The position numbers were made by a program, and so were the translations under genes. Below are positions 59,611 through 64,000 of a stretch of 64,000 nt of DNA, in pieces. The stretch's first letter is position 1. Every line of letters begins with the position of its first letter. Below the pieces are notes generated by a model. That model worked only from the letters and a program-made list of their open reading frames with translations, searched no databases and was not told the DNA's origin. The stretch comes from Betaproteobacteria bacterium (GTDB lineage: Bacteria; Pseudomonadota; Gammaproteobacteria; Burkholderiales; SHXO01), in the NCBI GenBank assembly GCA_025356655.1, contig JANXRW010000001.1, positions 1-64,000 of the forward strand, read 5' to 3'.

Positions 59611-60927
59611 ATGCACACCGACGACAATGATGGGATTTCCAGCTTCCTGGACCGGCGCCTGCGCCTGTGCGCACAAATGGGCGAGGGCGTGGCCGTCATC
59701 GCCACGGCGCCGGAACGGCTGCGCAATCGTGATGCCCACTATCCCTTCCGATTCGACAGCTACTTTCACTACCTCACCGGCTTCGGCGAGCCCGATGCGG
59801 TCCTCGTGCTAGTGGCCGGAGAAAACCCTCGAAGCTTGTTGTTCTGCCGCGACAAAGATATGGAGCGGGAAATCTGGGACGGCTTTCGCTTCGGCCCCGA
59901 AGCGGCACGGCAGCACTTTGCCCTGGACGAGGCCTATTCGATCTCGGCCCTGGACCAAAAACTTCCCGCCCTTCTGGAAAACCAGCGGCGCCTGTTCTAC
60001 ATGGCCGGGGACAGTGACGCCTGGGATGCGCGCGTGATGGGATGGCTGCGCACGGTGCGCGCTCGCTCGCGCAGCGGGGTACGTGCGCCCGCCACGCTAG
60101 AGGACTTGCGCGGGCTGGTCGACGAGATGCGCCTAGTTAAGGACGCCGGGGAACTGGCCACCATGGGCCGAGCCGGTGTGATCTCGGCTGCGGCCCACCG
60201 CCGGGCCATGACCGTGGCCCGTCCGGGGATGCATGAATACGAGGTGGAGGCCGAACTGCTGCACGAGTTCCGCTCCCGCGGGGCGCAGGCGCCCGCCTAC
60301 ACCTCGATCGTAGCGGGCGGGGCGAACGCCTGCGTGCTGCACTACGTGAGCAATGACGCGGTGCTCGAGGACGGCTCCCTGCTGCTCATCGACGCCGGCT
60401 GCGAGTTGGACGGCTACGCCGCCGACATCACACGCACCTTCCCGGTCAACGGCCGGTTCAGCCCAGCCCAGCGGGACATCTACGCCCTGGTGCTTGCCGC
60501 GCAGCACGCGGCGCTCGCACAGGTCCGCCCCGGCAACCCCTGGGAAGCGCCCCACGACGCAGCGGTTCACGTGCTTGCCCAGGGCTTCATCGACCTGGGC
60601 CTGTGCCAAGGAACGGTCGAGGGAGTAATCGAGTCGGGCGATTACCGCCGCTTCTACATGCATCGCACCGGCCACTGGCTGGGCCGCGACGTGCATGATT
60701 GCGGTGAATACCGGGTTGACGGTCACTGGCGCCCGCTCGCCGACGGCATGGTCCTCACGGTGGAACCGGGTTGCTATGTGCGCCCCGGCGAGGGTGTTCC
60801 CGAGGCTTTCTGGAACATCGGCGTGCGCATCGAAGACGATGTGGTGGTGCGGGCCGGGGGCTGCGATGTCCTCACGGCGGGCGTCCCCACCGCCATGGAC
60901 GACATCGAAGCATTGATGGACCGCTAA
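59611..60927 (+). CDS. pepP: Xaa-Pro aminopeptidase (aminopeptidase P)
   Basis: 438 residues, the length of E. coli PepP. Removes N-terminal residues preceding proline. The pita-bread domain (about 175-430) carries the two-metal site: Asp in LLIDAGCELDGYAADITRTF (two Asp), His in HRTGHWLGRDVHD, Glu in VEPGCYV and Glu in GVRIEDDVV. ATG 59611 has a GAGG site at 9 bases. 111 bases after the PaiB-like gene; followed by ubiH, as in many proteobacteria. Confidence 0.95.
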   Translation: MHTDDNDGISSFLDRRLRLCAQMGEGVAVIATAPERLRNRDAHYPFRFDSYFHYLTGFGEPDAVLVLVAGENPRSLLFCRDKDMEREIWDGFRFGPEAARQHFALDEAYSISALDQKLPALLENQRRLFYMAGDSDAWDARVMGWLRTVRARSRSGVRAPATLEDLRGLVDEMRLVKDAGELATMGRAGVISAAAHRRAMTVARPGMHEYEVEAELLHEFRSRGAQAPAYTSIVAGGANACVLHYVSNDAVLEDGSLLLIDAGCELDGYAADITRTFPVNGRFSPAQRDIYALVLAAQHAALAQVRPGNPWEAPHDAAVHVLAQGFIDLGLCQGTVEGVIESGDYRRFYMHRTGHWLGRDVHDCGEYRVDGHWRPLADGMVLTVEPGCYVRPGEGVPEAFWNIGVRIEDDVVVRAGGCDVLTAGVPTAMDDIEALMDR

Positions 60928-60945
60928 AGCGGCCTGCGCCCAACC

Positions 60946-62094
60946 GTGACCCGCCCGAGCTACGACCTCGTCATCCAGGGCGCGGGGCCCGTGGGATGCG
61001 CCCTCGCGCTGGGGCTGCGCCGCTCGCGGCTGCGCATCCTGGTACTGGAGGCACGGCCGCGCACCGACACGCCCGCTGACCGGCGCAGCATCGCGCTGTC
61101 CTGGGGCAGCCGGCACCTGCTCGACGCCCTGGGACAGTGGCCGCTCGCGACCCCGGCCAGCGCCATCGAACAGGTGCACGTATCCCAGCGCGGCTACTTC
61201 GGCCGCGTGCTGATCCGCGCGAGCGAGCGCGGGGTCCCGGCACTCGGCTACGTCGCCGCCTACGAGGGACTCTCCCGTGGGATGCGCGACGCCTTGACCG
61301 GCCTATCCGACTGCGAACTGCGCCAGGGCGCACGGGTCCTGTCGACCGAACTGGCCCCCGATCGGATCCACGTGCGGGTGGATGACCAGGGCAGCGCGCG
61401 CGAATTCGACGCCGCCATGCTTGTGGTCGCGGAAGGCAGCGCCGACACTGTGGTCAGGGAGGTGGACTATGAGCAGTGCGCCATCGTTGCCAATGTTCGT
61501 GCGCAACGCCCTGCGCAAGCCGTCGCCTACGAGCGCTTCACCGCCGATGGCCCGATCGCGCTCTTGCCCTTCGGCGAGGAGTTCGCGCTGGTCTGGACGC
61601 TCCCCTCGGAGGGCGCAAAAGCGCTTGCCCGGGCCGGCGCCGACGCTTTGCTAGCGAGCCTGGACCGAGCCTTCGGCAGTCGACTCGGCGCTTTCATGGC
61701 GGCACGCGACTTGGGCATCTTTCCGCTGCGCTTGCGCGTAGCAGGGCCGCCCGCGCACCCGCGTCGACTGGCCCTGGGCAATGCCGCTCAAAGCCTGCAC
61801 CCGGTCGCCGGTCAGGGCCTGAACCTCGGCCTGCGCGACGCGGCGGAACTGGCCGACCAGGTCTGCGCGGCGCCCGGCAACCTAGGCTCCGCCACCCTAG
61901 CGGAAACCTACCTGGCCCGCCGGCGCATCGACCGCGCAGCCACCGTGGCGGCTACCGACCTACTGGCGCGGCTCTTTCTGGGCGAGTCGACCCTACAGGG
62001 ATGCCTACGCGGCGCAGGGCTGGCGGTTACGGACGCGATTTCCCCGTTGAAAAGCACGCTCGCCAAGCAGATGATGTATGGGCTACGACTCTGA
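60946..62094 (+). CDS. ubiH: FAD-dependent ubiquinone-biosynthesis hydroxylase UbiH
   Basis: 382 residues, GTG start. A flavin mono-oxygenase that hydroxylates the ubiquinone ring. Rossmann motif IQGAGPVGCALALGLRRS (about 10-27), DRRSIALSWGS for substrate/FAD contact, and the C-terminal LGNAAQSLHPVAGQGLNLGL typical of UbiH rather than UbiF. Position after pepP supports the assignment; exact ring position (C6) is by homology. Confidence 0.9.
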   Translation: MTRPSYDLVIQGAGPVGCALALGLRRSRLRILVLEARPRTDTPADRRSIALSWGSRHLLDALGQWPLATPASAIEQVHVSQRGYFGRVLIRASERGVPALGYVAAYEGLSRGMRDALTGLSDCELRQGARVLSTELAPDRIHVRVDDQGSAREFDAAMLVVAEGSADTVVREVDYEQCAIVANVRAQRPAQAVAYERFTADGPIALLPFGEEFALVWTLPSEGAKALARAGADALLASLDRAFGSRLGAFMAARDLGIFPLRLRVAGPPAHPRRLALGNAAQSLHPVAGQGLNLGLRDAAELADQVCAAPGNLGSATLAETYLARRRIDRAATVAATDLLARLFLGESTLQGCLRGAGLAVTDAISPLKSTLAKQMMYGLRL

Positions 62095-62233
62095 GGCGTC
62101 GACAGCACAGCGCGCAAAATAGCGCTCAGACCGCTTGCGGGATACGCTAAACTTGCTCCTTTTTTACGCGCCGGCCCCCTTGATCGCGGCTCTCAGCTGC
62201 TTCGCGGCGCGGTGCAGCGCGTAGGCAGACCTC

Positions 62234-63253
62234 ATGAAGATCGGTCCTCACACACTCCGAAACCCCTTGATCGTTGCCCCCATGGCTGGGGTCACCGACC
62301 GGCCGTTTCGCCAGCTTTGCAAGCGCATGGGCGCCGGCATGGCCGTCTCCGAGATGGTGGCTAGCAATTCGCTCCTGTGGGGGTCGGAGAAGACGCTGCG
62401 TCGGGCTAACCATGAGGGTGAAGTGGATCCCATCTCGGTACAGATCGCCGGCGCCGACCCCGATATGATGGCCCGCGCCGCGCGCTACAACGTCGACGCG
62501 GGCGCCCAGATCATCGACATCAACATGGGCTGCCCCGCAAAGAAGGTCTGCAATGTGATGGCCGGCTCGGCGCTGCTGAAGGACGAGCCGCTGGTCGCGC
62601 GGATCCTGCGGGCGGTGGTGTCCGCGGTAGACGTTCCGGTCACGCTGAAGATCCGCACCGGCTGGGACCGCGATCATCGCAATGCCGTGGAGGTGGCCCG
62701 CATCGCCGAGGACTGCGGCGTGCAGTTGCTGGCCGTGCACGGGCGCACGCGCGCCTGCGCCTATACCGGGCACGCCGAGTACGACACCATCGCGGCGGTG
62801 AAGGCAGCCATCGGCATTCCGGTCGCAGCCAACGGCGACATCTGCACGCCGGAGCAGGCGCGCCAAGTGCTTGCCTATACCGGCGCCGACGCCGTGATGA
62901 TCGGGCGGGCGGCACAGGGGCGGCCCTGGCTCTTCCGCGAAATCCTCCACTACCTGGACACCGGAGAACACTTGCCCGCCCCCGAGGTCATGGAGATTCG
63001 GCAGGTACTTCTGGCACACATGGAAGACCTCTACGGGTTCTATGGCGAGCAAACGGGCGTGCGGGTAGCGCGCAAGCACATCTCCTGGTACACCCGCGGG
63101 CTGGCGGGTTCGGCCGCCTTCAGGCACGAGATGAATCAATTGCAAAGCACCGGCGAGCAAATTGCGCTCGCTGAGCGCTTCTTCTGCGAGATCGCGCACC
63201 GCCAGGAGCGCCTGAGCTATGCAGAGCCAGAGGCAGAGGAGCTCGCCGCGTAA
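62234..63253 (+). CDS. dusB: tRNA-dihydrouridine synthase B
   Basis: 339 residues. An FMN enzyme reducing U17 of tRNA. Visible: PLIVAPMAGVTDRPFRQLCK, the catalytic Cys in INMGCPAKKVCN (about 102), KIRTGWD, VHGRTRACAYTG and the phosphate site GADAVMIGRAAQGRPWLF. Upstream 62095-62233 has no gene. The stop overlaps the fis start (TAATG), the conserved dusB-fis operon. Confidence 0.97.
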   Translation: MKIGPHTLRNPLIVAPMAGVTDRPFRQLCKRMGAGMAVSEMVASNSLLWGSEKTLRRANHEGEVDPISVQIAGADPDMMARAARYNVDAGAQIIDINMGCPAKKVCNVMAGSALLKDEPLVARILRAVVSAVDVPVTLKIRTGWDRDHRNAVEVARIAEDCGVQLLAVHGRTRACAYTGHAEYDTIAAVKAAIGIPVAANGDICTPEQARQVLAYTGADAVMIGRAAQGRPWLFREILHYLDTGEHLPAPEVMEIRQVLLAHMEDLYGFYGEQTGVRVARKHISWYTRGLAGSAAFRHEMNQLQSTGEQIALAERFFCEIAHRQERLSYAEPEAEELAA

Positions 63254-63501
63254 TGAAGGACAACGAGATCGGGCGTTGCGTGCGGCAGACCCTGGACGAA
63301 TATTTCCGCGACTTGGACGGCGAGCGACCCGCGGCCATCTACGACATGGTGATGAACTGCGTGGAGAAGCCACTTATCGAGGTGGTCCTCGATCGCGTGG
63401 GCGGCAACCAGACACAGGCCGCGGAGTTGCTAGGCGTCAACCGCAACACCCTGCGCAAGAAAATGAAGACCCACGGGATCGGCACGCCGCCGACCAAATA
63501 G
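63253..63501 (+). CDS. fis: DNA-binding protein Fis
   Basis: 82 residues. A small nucleoid-associated homodimer that bends DNA and activates stable-RNA promoters. The C-terminal helix-turn-helix (NQTQAAELLGVNRNTLRKKM, about 55-74) is nearly canonical. The N-terminal arm is shorter than in E. coli (98 residues), as in other betaproteobacteria. Coupled to dusB. Confidence 0.97.
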   Translation: MKDNEIGRCVRQTLDEYFRDLDGERPAAIYDMVMNCVEKPLIEVVLDRVGGNQTQAAELLGVNRNTLRKKMKTHGIGTPPTK

Positions 63502-63531
63502 GCCACGGCCCCCTCGAACGGGATCTCAGAG

Positions 63532-64000
63532 ATGACACCGACTCCACAGGCCCTGCTTAGCGTCTCCGACAAGACCGGAGTCGTCGAGCTAGCACGCGGG
63601 CTCCAGAGCCTGGGTTTTACCCTCCTCTCCACCGGCGGCACCGCCCGACTGCTCGCGCAGGCGTCCATCCCGGTGACCGAGGTGGGCAGCTACACGGGCT
63701 TTCCGGAAATGCTCGACGGGCGGGTCAAAACCCTGCACCCGAAGGTGCACGGCGGCATCCTGGCGCGTCGCGACCGACCTGAGCACCTCCAGGCACTGGA
63801 ACAAGCCGGCATTGGGTTAATCGATCTGGTGGTGGTTAACCTATACCCCTTCGTGCAAACCATCGCCAATCCGGACTGCACGCTCGATGAAGCCATCGAG
63901 AACATCGATATCGGCGGCCCGACGATGGTGCGGGCGGCGGCGAAGAACTATCAATACGTGGGGATCGTCACCGATCCTTTGGACTACGGTCGCGTGCTCG
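63532..64000 (+). CDS. purH: Phosphoribosylaminoimidazolecarboxamide formyltransferase / IMP cyclohydrolase, 5' part
   Basis: The first 156 codons, cut by the window edge. The last two steps of IMP synthesis. The IMP cyclohydrolase (MGS-like) domain is visible: [56 protein letters not shown], and [17 protein letters not shown]. Follows fis by 30 bases, a common order in betaproteobacteria. The transformylase domain is outside the window. Confidence 0.97.
   Translation, partial: MTPTPQALLSVSDKTGVVELARGLQSLGFTLLSTGGTARLLAQASIPVTEVGSYTGFPEMLDGRVKTLHPKVHGGILARRDRPEHLQALEQAGIGLIDLVVVNLYPFVQTIANPDCTLDEAIENIDIGGPTMVRAAAKNYQYVGIVTDPLDYGRVL

Noticed and set aside
62147-63373. 408-codon minus-strand frame opposite dusB
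   Set aside because: Antisense shadow of dusB and fis with no recognisable motif.

Overview
The window is a GC-rich, densely packed chromosomal segment of a Gram-negative bacterium, most likely a betaproteobacterium of the Rhodocyclales/Nitrosomonadales type. That placement is inferred from gene order: mrcA | pilMNOPQ-aroK-aroB-gltB-gltD-hemE-priA, then argS-SPOR-dsbA, thiD-thiE-hemL, and pepP-ubiH-dusB-fis-purH. An lptD/surA outer-membrane pathway and a cytochrome c4 fit the same picture. No species can be named from sequence reading alone.

Positions 1-1300 are mobile debris. The right end of an IS66-family element interrupts a serine recombinase gene, followed by a small ParB-like HTH gene. 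A tRNA-Phe separates this from the core genome. 1787-6376 holds an ActP/DUF485 acetate-type symporter pair and groES-groEL under a clear sigma70 promoter plus CIRCE (HrcA) operator. 6608-15469 carries a polysaccharide deacetylase, a membrane diguanylate cyclase, an unknown protein, and the cell-wall genes dacB, glmU and glmS. 15470-18572 is the least ordered part: a 1.26 kb stretch without a convincing gene, an orphan metallophosphoesterase, and a decayed fragment resembling a substrate-binding protein.

From 18573 the layout is ordinary core genome. It begins with recQ, a ParA-like ATPase and a TPR protein. A long leftward block follows: argS-SPOR-dsbA-dsbA-MazG-like, priA-hemE-gltD-gltB-aroB-aroK, and pilQPONM. 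Divergent from pilM runs mrcA with a nucleotidyltransferase-like gene and a PilZ protein. Then come hemB, engB, cytochrome c4, hemL-thiE-thiD, rubredoxin, gloA, and rsmA-surA-lptD. The last block is rightward: amgK-murU (peptidoglycan recycling), a PaiB-like protein, pepP, ubiH, dusB-fis and the start of purH.

Several threads recur. Envelope building appears in dacB, glmU/glmS, mrcA, amgK/murU, surA/lptD and two periplasmic DsbA-like oxidoreductases. Tetrapyrrole synthesis is represented by hemE, hemB and hemL next to cytochrome c4. Type IV pilus assembly sits with the shikimate and glutamate-synthase genes.

I found no clearly new multi-gene system. The most unusual observations are a decayed second copy of the pilP 3' end between pilP and pilQ, an intrinsic terminator on the strand opposite to hemB/engB that may end an unannotated small RNA, the IS66-split recombinase, a (CGGTGC)7 repeat just upstream of dacB, and two strong hairpins with no assigned role.
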